From Synechococcus sp. HK05 (GTDB lineage: Bacteria; Cyanobacteriota; Cyanobacteriia; PCC-6307; Cyanobiaceae): DNA of 64,000 nucleotides. Each line of letters opens with the position of its first letter. Within the stretch, counting starts at the first letter, position 1. The DNA lies in assembly GCF_019104765.1 (NCBI RefSeq), contig NZ_JAHRXJ010000011.1, positions 186,001 through 250,000 of the forward strand. Direction: 5' to 3'. The translations under genes were made by a program, and so were the position numbers. A model generated the notes under the pieces. That model was not told the origin of the DNA. It saw nothing but the letters and a program-made list of their open reading frames with translations, and searched no databases. This document shows, piece by piece, positions 18,520 to 29,027 of the stretch.

Positions 18520-18912
18520 ATGGGCGTCAACTCAATCACCCTCGTCGGCCGGGCCGGCCGCGACCCCGAGGTTCGCTACTTCGAGTCGGGAAGCATGGTG
18601 GCCAACCTCACCATGGCGGTGAATCGCCGCTCCAACAACGACGAACCCGACTGGTTCAATCTCGAGATCTGGGGCAAGCAGGCCCAGGTGGCCGCCGACT
18701 ATGTGCGCAAAGGCTCACTGCTCGGCATCATCGGCAGCTTCAAGCTCGACCGCTGGACCGACCGCAGCACTGGCGAAGAGCGCAGCAAGCCGGTGATCCG
18801 CGTCGATCGACTCGAGCTGCTGGGCTCCAAGCGTGACGCCGAAGCTGGCGGCGGCTACGGCGGTGGCGGCGGTTTTGGCGGCGAACCCACCGAGGAAGAA
18901 GTTCCCTTCTGA
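18520..18912 (+). CDS. ssb: single-stranded DNA-binding protein
   Basis: 130 residues. The OB fold begins GVNSITLVGRAGRDPEVRYF and includes DWFNLEIWGKQAQVA; a Gly-rich linker leads to the acidic tail EEVPF, the usual protein-binding tip of SSB. It covers ssDNA during replication and repair. AGGAG lies about 6 bases before the ATG. Convergent with the DedA gene with a 14-base gap. Confidence 0.96.
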   Translation: MGVNSITLVGRAGRDPEVRYFESGSMVANLTMAVNRRSNNDEPDWFNLEIWGKQAQVAADYVRKGSLLGIIGSFKLDRWTDRSTGEERSKPVIRVDRLELLGSKRDAEAGGGYGGGGGFGGEPTEEEVPF

Positions 18913-18926
18913 GCTTCGGGCGGCGA

Positions 18927-19586
18927 TTAGTGGCTGGAGTTGCGCTTCTTCCAGGTGCGCAGCCCCAGCCAAGCCGCGGCGGCGATCACGGCAATCACCA
19001 GGAGCACCTTGATCGCTTTGGCAACGGGGTCGATCCAGAGCTCCACGTTGGCGTAGCCCTCGCCGAGGGCCATGCCAGCCAGGGTGAGCAGCAGGGTCCA
19101 GATCAGGCTGCCGGCGGTGGTCCAGATCAGGAACGGGGTGAGCGGCATCAGTTCGATGCCGGCGGGCACGGAGATCAAAGTGCGGATGCCAGGCACTAGG
19201 CGGCCCCAGAACACCAACGCTGTGCCGTAGCGGTTGAACCAGGTGCGGGTGCGGTGCAGATCCTGGGGGCTGATGCCGATCCAGCGGCCATGGCGCTCAA
19301 GCCACTGCTCCAGGCGCTCTTCGTTGATCAGGCGACCGATGCCGTACCAGGGCAGGGCGCCGAGCACCGTGCCAATCAGGCCGGCCAGCACTACGGGGAT
19401 CAGGGCCAACTGGCCTTGGTGCACATAGAAGCCCCCCAGAGGCATGATCAGCTCCGAGGGGATCGGCGGAAACAGGTTTTCCAGGAACATCGCCGCGAAG
19501 ATGGCGCCGTAACCCATCCATGGGTTGGCTTCCACCGCTGCACCGATCAGCTGAGGCAACTGCTGCACCAACTCTGTGAGTCCCAT
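18927..19586 (-). CDS. DedA/SNARE-associated family membrane protein
   Basis: 219 residues with about five hydrophobic stretches. Family motifs are FLENLFPPIPSELIMPLGG near the N-terminus and FWGRLVPGIRTLISVPAG in the middle, the latter with the conserved F-x-R-x-x-P-x-x-R pattern. DedA proteins are inner-membrane proteins, recently tied to lipid scrambling and undecaprenyl phosphate recycling; the particular role here is not known. Confidence 0.92.
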   Translation of the reverse strand: MGLTELVQQLPQLIGAAVEANPWMGYGAIFAAMFLENLFPPIPSELIMPLGGFYVHQGQLALIPVVLAGLIGTVLGALPWYGIGRLINEERLEQWLERHGRWIGISPQDLHRTRTWFNRYGTALVFWGRLVPGIRTLISVPAGIELMPLTPFLIWTTAGSLIWTLLLTLAGMALGEGYANVELWIDPVAKAIKVLLVIAVIAAAAWLGLRTWKKRNSSH

Positions 19587-19629
19587 CCGGCCTGCGCACG
19601 TGTGGGCTGATTGTGCGGCATCCGCCTAC

Positions 19630-19675
19630 AAAAAAGCTCCACCGCTGGATATCCATGGATATCCAGCGGTGGAGC
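19630..19675 (-). terminator. rho-independent terminator of ahcY: perfect 40-base palindrome plus T-run
   Basis: Positions 19636-19675 are a perfect 40-base palindrome (left half begins GCTCCACCGCTGGATATCC). Read on the minus strand, the hairpin is followed by six T (A-run at 19630-19635). It lies 58 bases beyond the ahcY stop and before the DedA gene on the same strand. Confidence 0.85.
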
Positions 19676-19733
19676 GCGATCAACCGTCGAGCCTGCGCGC
19701 ACGCCCGAAGGCGTGCACGAGAACCCTGCTGGC

Positions 19734-21161
<1,428 letters not shown>

Positions 21162-21238
21162 GAATTTGAAGGTTTGGAAACTAGAAATATCTGCAGAGAC
21201 GCCGAGGCTTCGGGCTCGCTGAGGGGCAATCTACCGGG

Positions 21239-21691
21239 ATGGAATCGCGCAGCGTGTTGTTGGCGGATGCCGCCGCCACCCAAGATCTCGGTCGCCAACT
21301 GGCCCAGCAGTGGCTCGCCCTACCCACGGGCGAGCGGCCGATCCTTCTGCTGCAGGGTGATCTCGGCGCCGGCAAAACCTGCCTCACCCAAGGCCTGGCC
21401 GCCGGTCTGGGCATCGAGGAACCGATCACCAGCCCCACCTTCGCCCTCGCCCAGCACTACGCAGGGCGCACCGGAGCGCTCGTGCACCTCGACCTCTACC
21501 GCCTCGAGCAGCCGGCCGCCGCTGATGAACTGTTCGCCCAGGAAGAAGAGGAGGCTCTAGCCCTGAACGCTCTGATGGCCGTGGAGTGGGCCGAGCGGCT
21601 CAGCTTCGTGCCGGAGGGTGCCTGGCGGATTGGCTTGGAGCTTGTGGATCCGAATGATCCCGAAGCCGGCCGGCGGGCGCGGCTGCGCTGA
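21239..21691 (+). CDS. tsaE: tRNA threonylcarbamoyladenosine biosynthesis ATPase TsaE
   Basis: 150 residues with Walker A GDLGAGKTCLTQGL, followed by ITSPTFALAQHY and LVHLDLYRLE, the standard TsaE order. The protein assists TsaD/TsaB in making t6A37 in ANN-decoding tRNAs. Divergent from ahcY. Confidence 0.94.
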   Translation: MESRSVLLADAAATQDLGRQLAQQWLALPTGERPILLLQGDLGAGKTCLTQGLAAGLGIEEPITSPTFALAQHYAGRTGALVHLDLYRLEQPAAADELFAQEEEEALALNALMAVEWAERLSFVPEGAWRIGLELVDPNDPEAGRRARLR

Positions 21692-21728
21692 AGAGTCGGC
21701 AAACCCGGAGACGGGAGGGACCGAGCGC

Positions 21729-22739
21729 TCAGAGCTGCCCGGCCAGGAACGCCTCCACCTGCTGCTGGGTGGGCTGCGGATCAATCGCCCCAGCACCCCC
21801 GCACACCAGGGCGCCGCAGGCGCTGGCAAAGCGCACCGCCTCGGCGCTGCCGCCTTCGAGCAGTTGGGGCTGGAGGCAGAGCTGGTGGAGCAAGCCGGCC
21901 AGGAAGGCATCGCCTGCACCGGTGCTGTCCACCACCGCCACCGGATAGGCAGGCATCACGCCACTGCTGGAGCCAAAGCACCAGGCCACCTGGGCACCGC
22001 CATCGGTGACCACCACCGCTGGGTGTTGGGGCAGGCCAGCGCGGATCACGGCTGGATCACGGCTGCCAAAGAGCCACTGGGCCTCTTCAGCAGCCAGCTT
22101 GATCAAACCGGCCTGCTCCAGCAGCGGTTGGATGGCCGCCACAGCCGCGGGCGTGGGCCCAGCATCCACCGGAGCACTGGCGTCCCAGAAGGTGGGCCGC
22201 CAGTTCACATCCAGAGCGATCGCCACATCGGCAGCAGCGGCCAACTGCGCCGCCACCATCAAGGCCGCCGCAGACGAGTCTGATGCCAGGGGAATGGTGC
22301 CGATCTGCAGCCAGCGAGCACCCACCAGCAAGGGGGGCAACGCCGCGTTCACCCCACTGGCCTCAAGAGCCTGATCAGCAAAACCATCGCCCTGATCGCC
22401 CGCGAAGCCACCGAAGCTGCGGTCGCCGCTGGCATCACGGGGCACCAACACAATCCGACTGGGGTGGCTGGAATCGCGCTGCAGGCCGCTGAGGTTCACA
22501 CCCCGCTCGGCCATCAACTGCTGGAAGGCCGCACCGATCGCGTCTGAGCCGAGTCGCCCCACAAAAGCGGCGGCGGTGCCGAGCCGCGCCAAGGCGCAGG
22601 CCACGTTGGCGGGGGCGCCGCCCAGGCGGTCGTCGCACTGCTCGGGCGCCGCGGTGGCGGGATCACCCCCGAGGGGACCGAGGCGATCCACGAGGGCCTC
22701 CCCCAGACAGATCACCTGCGGCGCAGACCCAGCAGCCAT
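21729..22739 (-). CDS. PfkB-family carbohydrate kinase (fructokinase-like)
   Basis: 336 residues. N-terminal RLGGAPANVACALARLG and C-terminal DSTGAGDAFLAGLL (with the catalytic base Asp) are the two PfkB signatures. The family phosphorylates fructose, ribokinase-type sugars or nucleosides; ICLGEALVDRLG resembles fructokinases, which fits sucrose use in cyanobacteria, but substrate is inferred. mutY lies 13 bases upstream on the same strand. Confidence 0.88.
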   Translation of the reverse strand: MAAGSAPQVICLGEALVDRLGPLGGDPATAAPEQCDDRLGGAPANVACALARLGTAAAFVGRLGSDAIGAAFQQLMAERGVNLSGLQRDSSHPSRIVLVPRDASGDRSFGGFAGDQGDGFADQALEASGVNAALPPLLVGARWLQIGTIPLASDSSAAALMVAAQLAAAADVAIALDVNWRPTFWDASAPVDAGPTPAAVAAIQPLLEQAGLIKLAAEEAQWLFGSRDPAVIRAGLPQHPAVVVTDGGAQVAWCFGSSSGVMPAYPVAVVDSTGAGDAFLAGLLHQLCLQPQLLEGGSAEAVRFASACGALVCGGAGAIDPQPTQQQVEAFLAGQL

Positions 22740-22752
22740 GGCTCAGGCGGCC

Positions 22753-23889
22753 CTAAGCCGCAGCGGCACTGTCTTCACCTTGCAAACGCTCGAGCAAGGC
22801 GGCAATGATCCGCGCATTCGCTGCAGGAAAGGGGTAATCGCCGAGCTCGGTGGGCTCCACCCAACGCACCTGCTGGCTGGCGAGGGGCTGGGGTTCACCG
22901 CTGATCCAGCGGCACAGATGCACCACAAAGCGCAGGCGCTTATGGCTGTAGGCATGCTCCAAGGTGATCAGCTCGGCACCCACCTCCGCTTCGATCGCCA
23001 GCTCCTCCTGGAGTTCGCGGACGATGGTGCTCTCGATCGGCTCGCCAGGCTCCTGTTTGCCCCCCGGGAATTCCCACAAGCCGCCAAGCAGGCCTTCGTT
23101 CAGGCGCTGATCAATCAGCACCTGGCCAGCCGCATTGCGCACTACCCCCACGCCGATCACCTGGAAGGGCAGCTCGCGAGGGGCGTCGGTCACAGGGAAG
23201 GCGGCAGGGTCGCCGGCAGCGTAGGCAGCGCACTGAACCTGCCAAGGGCACTGGTCGCAGCGGGGGTTGCGGGGGGTGCACACCGTGGCCCCCAAATCCA
23301 TCAGCGCCTGATTGAAATCTCGAGGCCGCGACGGATCGAGCAGCGCTTCACTGAGGGCCCAAAACCGATTCAGGTCGCGGGAGGGAGGCCGCTCGCAGGC
23401 CATCAGCCGCGCCAACACCCGCTTCACATTTCCGTCGAGGATGGCGTAGGGCCGATTGAAGGCCGACGACAGGATGCTCCCGGCGGTGCTGCGGCCGATA
23501 CCGGGCAGAGCCGTCCAACTTTCGAGATCCTTGGGCCAAGGGGAAGCCTGCTCCTGCATCTGACGGGCACCAGCGAGGAGCCGACGAGCGCGGGAGTAGT
23601 ACCCCAGACCCTGCCAGAGCAACAGCACGTCGTGCTCTTCAGCAGCGGCCAACGCTTCCACAGAGGGAAACGCCGCCATCCAGCGGTGCCAATAGGGGAG
23701 CACCACCTGCAGCTGGGTTTGCTGGAGCATCACCTCGGCGACCCAGATCGCGTAGGGATCCAGCGGCTCACCCGGGGCGGGCAACGACCCGTCTGGCTTT
23801 AGTTTCCAAGGGATGGCGTGGCGACCTTTCTCTTGCCACCAGGCCAGCAGCAACCGACGTAGCTCTGACGCCTGCAGGAGAGGAGACAC
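22753..23889 (-). CDS. mutY: A/G-specific adenine glycosylase MutY
   Basis: 378 residues from a GTG. Helix-hairpin-helix LPGIGRSTAGSILSSAF with the catalytic Asp in ILDGNVKRVLAR, a 4Fe-4S ligand set C-x6-C-x2-C-x5-C (CTPRNPRCDQCPWQVQC), and a C-terminal NUDIX-like domain (GLLGGLWEFPGGKQEPGE) that recognises 8-oxoG. It removes adenine opposite 8-oxoguanine. The GT4 gene ends 3 bases upstream. Confidence 0.95.
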   Translation of the reverse strand: MSPLLQASELRRLLLAWWQEKGRHAIPWKLKPDGSLPAPGEPLDPYAIWVAEVMLQQTQLQVVLPYWHRWMAAFPSVEALAAAEEHDVLLLWQGLGYYSRARRLLAGARQMQEQASPWPKDLESWTALPGIGRSTAGSILSSAFNRPYAILDGNVKRVLARLMACERPPSRDLNRFWALSEALLDPSRPRDFNQALMDLGATVCTPRNPRCDQCPWQVQCAAYAAGDPAAFPVTDAPRELPFQVIGVGVVRNAAGQVLIDQRLNEGLLGGLWEFPGGKQEPGEPIESTIVRELQEELAIEAEVGAELITLEHAYSHKRLRFVVHLCRWISGEPQPLASQQVRWVEPTELGDYPFPAANARIIAALLERLQGEDSAAAA

Positions 23890-23892
23890 CGA

Positions 23893-25599
23893 TCAGTGGC
23901 TGGCGGGAGGTGGCGGGCCGCAAGCCACGATTCCGAGCTTGGCAAGCCACACCAAGGTGAGCGCAATGTGTTCGGATCGCTCAGACGGGAAGTGAGCCTG
24001 CAACTCAGCGACAGACTGACGAGGTTGACGAACCAGCTCGCTAACCAGCCGCTCCACCTCTCGTGGCTGCGCACGCAACCCCGGGAATTGGCGATCCAAC
24101 ACAACCGTGGAGAGGCGCTCAGCTGCCTGCTGAAGATCAATACCATCAGCCACCACCACATGATGCTGGGGCGAGAGCACTTGCGTGGCAAAACCCTCGA
24201 AATCGCGAAACGGAAGGCCGCGAACGGGATGAGATTGAGGGCTCAAGCACGAGCCGGGCGTGCTGGCATCACGCCGCACGGCAGCCAAGTGGTCAAACAA
24301 CTGGTTGTAGTGCTCGACAACCACAGGCCAAGAAAACGCACTCCGAGCTCGTTCTCGGGCTGAAGCGCCCATGGAACGGCGCAAATCGGCGGACGCCAAA
24401 AGCCTGGTGAGGGCAGCTGCTGCCTGGGGTACATCAACTGCGGTGTGTTGAGCCGTGGCACCAACATAAGTTTGGTACGTCTCCATACCCAACGCATGCA
24501 GGTTGGCCAACAAGGCATCCAGGCCTGGAGCAGCACCACCCAGGGTGGGCACCAGGAAGCCATCCTTTTCATGGCGAATGGTGTAGGCATAGCCATCCCA
24601 CTCACTAGCCACGATGGGCAAACCAGCGGCCATCGCTTCCACCGGGGTGAGGCCGAAGGTTTCCTGAATGTTGTCGACCAAGGAGAAAAACACATCCGCC
24701 GCTGACCAACACGCCTGCACCACGGCCGGGTCGTTTCCGTTGAGCAGATGGAGCTGCACCGCAGGGGCGTAGGCCGCAGCGGCCTGTTCATACAGGCGCT
24801 GATCCTGTTCTCCACCAGGGAACCAACCGGCCATCACAAAATGAACCAGTTGTTCCACCGCCTGGGCAGCCTGGTTCAAAGCCAGAAACATCGGCTGCGG
24901 AAAGGCCTTCTCGTAAAACGACAGACGCCCCACCCACAGCACCACCAGGGCATCCTCAGAAATGCCATGGCTGGCGCGGAACGCCTGCCCCAAGGCCCGA
25001 TTCGAAGCGCTCGCGTGGATGCCGTCCACATCCACGGCCAGAGGGATCAGGGGTAGCTGAGGCCGGCAAAACCGAGAAGCACCCAAGCGATCCGCCAGAT
25101 AGTGCTCGTATTGGTCGAAGAGCTGGTGCATCGCCCGCTGCACTGCGGGTGATGTGCAAATCAAGGCATCCCATGGCTCAATCGGCGCCAGAGCGGCCGA
25201 ACCGATCAACTCACGCACAGCTGGTGGAGCGAGCGTGTGGATCAGCCCCACAAGGCTGTAGTCACGCTGCAGCGCGGCCTGACACCGCAACCAGGCCAGC
25301 TCGGCGAGATAGGGCTGACCGCGCAGCAACACACCTGCCTGGGCTGGCCATTGCGTGTCGTGCAGAGGTGCGGAGTCCAGAGCTGGATGGTTGTCGACAT
25401 CTGGGAACCAGGCCTGCGACAAGGCATCAGGCGTTAATCCAACCTGGTTGAGGATCGAAAGCCGCTCATATCCGCCAAAGCTCGCCAGAGCCCTGAACAA
25501 ACCGGCATTGGCCACATCCTTGCCAAAGGGGTTATCCGGCTGGCGCAGGTGGCCAGGAGGATGGAACAACGCCAGTCGGGAGGTGGGCAAAGGGAACAA
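23893..25599 (-). CDS. GT4-type glycosyltransferase with extra C-terminal domain
   Basis: 568 residues. The middle and C-terminal Rossmann half carries VVLWVGRLSFYEKAFP, then DVFFSLVDNIQETFGLTPVEAMAAGLPIVASEWDG, the E-x7-E donor-binding motif of GT-B family 4 enzymes. About 110 residues beyond the usual end form an extra helical domain with a winged-helix look (LVSELVRQPRQSVAELQAHF). Likely adds a sugar to a surface polymer. Four bases from the sulfotransferase gene, so it ends the operon 29608-23893. Confidence 0.85.
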   Translation of the reverse strand: MFPLPTSRLALFHPPGHLRQPDNPFGKDVANAGLFRALASFGGYERLSILNQVGLTPDALSQAWFPDVDNHPALDSAPLHDTQWPAQAGVLLRGQPYLAELAWLRCQAALQRDYSLVGLIHTLAPPAVRELIGSAALAPIEPWDALICTSPAVQRAMHQLFDQYEHYLADRLGASRFCRPQLPLIPLAVDVDGIHASASNRALGQAFRASHGISEDALVVLWVGRLSFYEKAFPQPMFLALNQAAQAVEQLVHFVMAGWFPGGEQDQRLYEQAAAAYAPAVQLHLLNGNDPAVVQACWSAADVFFSLVDNIQETFGLTPVEAMAAGLPIVASEWDGYAYTIRHEKDGFLVPTLGGAAPGLDALLANLHALGMETYQTYVGATAQHTAVDVPQAAAALTRLLASADLRRSMGASARERARSAFSWPVVVEHYNQLFDHLAAVRRDASTPGSCLSPQSHPVRGLPFRDFEGFATQVLSPQHHVVVADGIDLQQAAERLSTVVLDRQFPGLRAQPREVERLVSELVRQPRQSVAELQAHFPSERSEHIALTLVWLAKLGIVACGPPPPASH

Positions 25600-25602
25600 C
25601 GC

Positions 25603-26427
25603 TCACGTTTGAGGGGTCATTGTCTCAACCGGTGCAGACGGAGATCGCCAATGGCTCAGATCCCACCCCAACATCTGCTCCAGCTGGGTGATCTCGGCAT
25701 GGAACAGCTGCTGAAGCTGATCGCGTAGCCGCGCCTCCATAGCCTTGCCGTAGCGGCCGCTGTTGGCGCGTAGGGGCTGGGCCGGGGGAAGAGGCTCAAC
25801 GCCTAAAAAGCGATGCACCGCGCCGAGGATGGTGGCCGGATCGGCCAAAAGCTGCTCCTGGCAGACGATCAGGGTTTGCTGCTTGGGAAAAAAGCTCCAG
25901 AGCCGCCGCAGCTGTTCGCTGTAAAAACCACGGCTGGCGTAGGAGAACACCCGGTGCTGCTCGGGCAGGGCAGCGCGGCAACGCTCGGGCTCAGATGCCA
26001 AGGCCTCGGCAAACGACAAGCTGTCCCAATGCCGGGCTGTTTCCATCGCCCAGTGGGAATAGGCCCGCTCCACGGGGTTGCGCAGGCAAAGGATCAACCG
26101 CATCGCAGGGTTGTAGGTCCAGATGCGCGCCATCGCCGGCCACCAATAGCTATAAATCGGCGTGGCCTCTCCGCAGAGGCTGCCGGCTGGTGCCTCACGG
26201 AAATGCGCGTGATAGAGGGGCAGGAGCTGCTGAGGCTGCTGCCAATTAAGCGTTTCGTTATCGAAGAAGTGGAGCTCCTTGGCCGCTGGGATGAACAAGC
26301 CGGGATGCTGGCGCAGATAATCCGCCAGGGCTGTGGTGCCACCCTTCTGAACTCCGGCAATCAGGAACCCAACGCGAGGTTCTCCAGATCGTGCAGGCAT
26401 GAACTGAGTGGCATTCTGCGGTTTCAT
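25603..26427 (-). CDS. sulfotransferase domain protein
   Basis: 274 residues. The 5'-phosphosulfate loop is GVQKGGTTALADYL, AKELHFFDNE follows, and the 3'-phosphate site is LCLRNPVERAYSHW, the layout of NodH/heparan-type PAPS sulfotransferases. It should transfer sulfate from PAPS to a carbohydrate, probably in the cytoplasm before export. Its stop lies 3 bases from the GT4 gene and its start overlaps the upstream fusion gene by 4 bases. Confidence 0.88.
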   Translation of the reverse strand: MKPQNATQFMPARSGEPRVGFLIAGVQKGGTTALADYLRQHPGLFIPAAKELHFFDNETLNWQQPQQLLPLYHAHFREAPAGSLCGEATPIYSYWWPAMARIWTYNPAMRLILCLRNPVERAYSHWAMETARHWDSLSFAEALASEPERCRAALPEQHRVFSYASRGFYSEQLRRLWSFFPKQQTLIVCQEQLLADPATILGAVHRFLGVEPLPPAQPLRANSGRYGKAMEARLRDQLQQLFHAEITQLEQMLGWDLSHWRSPSAPVETMTPQT

Positions 26428-29027
26428 CGCTGCATCGATGTGGGCCAGATGGCCTGATCATGGGCCCTAGGCAAGTTGAGCCAGGGGTGACGCGACTGGA
26501 GAAAGCGGCTAGCTCGATAGAGCCCCTTAACCGTGATGCGTTGCGTCATCGAGCGAATGTGGCTGGTGTAGGTAGCGAGGACCTCAGGGCAAAGAACACC
26601 GTGCCACCCAGCCTCAACGAGCAAGCACCAGAAATCGAAATCTTCCCAACCTTCCACGCTATGCACATAGCCACCAACAGCGCGCCAAGCATCACGACGC
26701 ACTAGGGCCATGGCATCAATGTAATTGCCACGGCGAAACAGCTCTTTTTGCCAAGGCAGATAGCTCACCAGTGAGCGTTGGTCATCCGATCCCTGCTCAG
26801 CCACAACACGAATCAAGGAGTGAACAACACCACACTGCTCATGGGCATTGGTCGCCAAGGCGCCGCAGTGGGCCAGCGCGAGCGGCTCGAGTGTGTTGTC
26901 AGCATCCAACACAAAACACCAGGAGCTCGTGGCAGCTGAAAACGAGGTGTTCCGCGCTGCCGCAAGGCCTCCATGGTCGAGATGCTGCAGCAACAGGCAG
27001 CGCGCAAATGAATGCTGGTGACGTTGCATCCAATCGAGCGCCACATCAACCCCATCATCAGTAGATGCGTCATCCACAACGATGAGCTCGATCGAGGCAC
27101 ATGCTTGTTGAGCTAAAACACTTTCGAGCGCATTACAGATGCGTGAACCATAATTATGGAGACTGATACACACAGCCCATTGACAAGGCACTGATGTGTC
27201 ATGTTGAAGTACAGCCCGCACATCTGGCGTCGGCGTGACCGGGCTAGCGGGGGAAGGGCATCCCTGGCGGTACCACTCCAATTCCGCCCGGAGCTCAGCA
27301 TCCCCCACTGGAAAGGAAAAACACAGGATTGGTGCACACCCGGGCCTGTTCGATTGCACAAAAGCTCGCCAATCATTCCGCTCGTGAACCTCCGCGCTGG
27401 AACAAAAGCGCACCAACTCCAAGCCTGCATCCAAACAACCCTGTAACCAAACGGCCAGGAGTCGGCCCTGATCGGGAGATTCAACACGCAGGCCAGCAAA
27501 TCCAGGCACACCAAGCAGGGGGGATTGCAGCTGACAATCCAAAGCTGGCCCAGCAGATCCCAAACAAAGCGTGCTGCCGAGGCTGGCAAGCTGAGCGGGA
27601 GCAGCCAGCCCGAGCTGAGTTGCACAATCAGCCCAAGTGCCTTCATGGGGTTGCAAATAGCCGTTGGTGGCCTGCTCTAACTGCAAACACGAGGCCCGCA
27701 CCCCGAATTGACGTAGCAATTGGACGCGGGCTGGATCGGGATCCCACACCCGCTCCAACGCAGCCAACTGCAACAACTCGCGCGCACCGCAAGCTCCAGG
27801 GTGCACATCAGCGAAGTTGAGGGCCAAAGAGCCGTGCAGTGCCGCGCCGAAGGGCTCCAGCTCCAGAAAACACCCCCCCTCTATCGGACAATGCTGTGCC
27901 CAAGCATGGGCAGCCCAGTGGTGGAGATTTCCACCTCGCACGTGGATCACAACGGTCGCCGCTGTGGCTTGCCATGCCTCAGCAAGAGGTTGTGAGCCCG
28001 GCAAAGCCGCAATACGCCGCCAATCCGCCTCAGAGAAACCGTACTGGATCCACAACAACAACTGGTGATCAGCCGCCGGCCCCTGGCTCCCGCACACCAT
28101 CTCAGCCAGATCGCCCCAGGGATGCGTGGCCGCTCGATTGGGTATGGGCTGACCCAGCCAACGGTTTACGGCACGCTTGATCTGCCCGCGGCGGCGGCTG
28201 TGTGGAGCCAGCGCTGGTGGATCAGGCTGACGCATTAGCCACTGCTGCACACCATCACGCTGATGGGGATGCATCGCCAGAGCCCGTAACCGACGCTCCA
28301 AGCGCCGCACCTGAGCAGACACCGGGGTCGACCGTGCCTGCCGATGGCTACGGCGATGCTCGGACTTCACAACAGAGGAAAGGATGCTGCGGAGCTCGGT
28401 CTCCTCACAGTGGGGCACCAGAGCATGCAGTTGCTGAAAACCCCTCTTTGGATCAAACCAGTGGCTGTAATGCACCACCTGCAGGGGTAGGCCGGCACTG
28501 TCGAGAACAACGCTGCGGTTGTGGTGCCACCACAGCCGTTGGCCTCGCCATCCATCCATCCCTGTGGCTTGGTGGTCGCGTTGCACCAGCGACACGATCA
28601 CCTCTCGTGGATCCCGCACAGCCAACACCACCTGCAGTGGCATGGCCAACTGCTCACAAGCAGCTCGCCAAAGCGGCAACAGCACACTGCTCCGGGGATC
28701 TTTGATGACCCATGGCGTGTTGTGACACTCTGCCTCCAGCAAACCCGTCAACTGGCGCAGCGCTTGGCGTCCTCGCGGAGAATCCAACCAAGCGTCGGGA
28801 AGAGGCCGCATGCCGCGGGGCGAGGGCCACCATCGATCGAAATCGATCAACAGTTGCTCCTGAAGCGCCGTTACATCCGCGCGTTCGAAATAACCCTCTG
28901 GGTTGTGCGCATCGCCAACAAGGAGTGGTCCGGGCATGGCGATGCCACAGGCTGAAAGCAGGGACCCAAGCAGGGATGTCCCACTGCGATGCATGCCCAC
29001 AATCAACAGCAACGGGGCCGATGTCAT
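26424..29027 (-). CDS. sulfotransferase - GT2 glycosyltransferase fusion protein
   Basis: 867 residues from ATG 29027 (overlaps the upstream stop as ATGA). Residues about 1-280 are sulfotransferase-like: LLLIVGMHRSGTSLLGSLL is the 5'-phosphosulfate loop and LAVRDPREVIVSLVQRD the 3'-phosphate site. A linker of about 330 residues contains no motif I recognise. From about 610 there is a GT-A family 2 domain: VCISLHNYGSRI, IVVDDASTDDG, FVLDADNTLEP (DxD) and GWEDFDFW. One chain thus could add and sulfate a sugar. The frame is open throughout with no sign of shift. Confidence 0.85.
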   Translation of the reverse strand: MTSAPLLLIVGMHRSGTSLLGSLLSACGIAMPGPLLVGDAHNPEGYFERADVTALQEQLLIDFDRWWPSPRGMRPLPDAWLDSPRGRQALRQLTGLLEAECHNTPWVIKDPRSSVLLPLWRAACEQLAMPLQVVLAVRDPREVIVSLVQRDHQATGMDGWRGQRLWWHHNRSVVLDSAGLPLQVVHYSHWFDPKRGFQQLHALVPHCEETELRSILSSVVKSEHRRSHRQARSTPVSAQVRRLERRLRALAMHPHQRDGVQQWLMRQPDPPALAPHSRRRGQIKRAVNRWLGQPIPNRAATHPWGDLAEMVCGSQGPAADHQLLLWIQYGFSEADWRRIAALPGSQPLAEAWQATAATVVIHVRGGNLHHWAAHAWAQHCPIEGGCFLELEPFGAALHGSLALNFADVHPGACGARELLQLAALERVWDPDPARVQLLRQFGVRASCLQLEQATNGYLQPHEGTWADCATQLGLAAPAQLASLGSTLCLGSAGPALDCQLQSPLLGVPGFAGLRVESPDQGRLLAVWLQGCLDAGLELVRFCSSAEVHERNDWRAFVQSNRPGCAPILCFSFPVGDAELRAELEWYRQGCPSPASPVTPTPDVRAVLQHDTSVPCQWAVCISLHNYGSRICNALESVLAQQACASIELIVVDDASTDDGVDVALDWMQRHQHSFARCLLLQHLDHGGLAAARNTSFSAATSSWCFVLDADNTLEPLALAHCGALATNAHEQCGVVHSLIRVVAEQGSDDQRSLVSYLPWQKELFRRGNYIDAMALVRRDAWRAVGGYVHSVEGWEDFDFWCLLVEAGWHGVLCPEVLATYTSHIRSMTQRITVKGLYRASRFLQSRHPWLNLPRAHDQAIWPTSMQR

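Noticed and set aside
21162-21238. Possible SAH riboswitch before ahcY
   Set aside because: Only 77 bases shared with a divergent gene and no match to the conserved core that I can recall.
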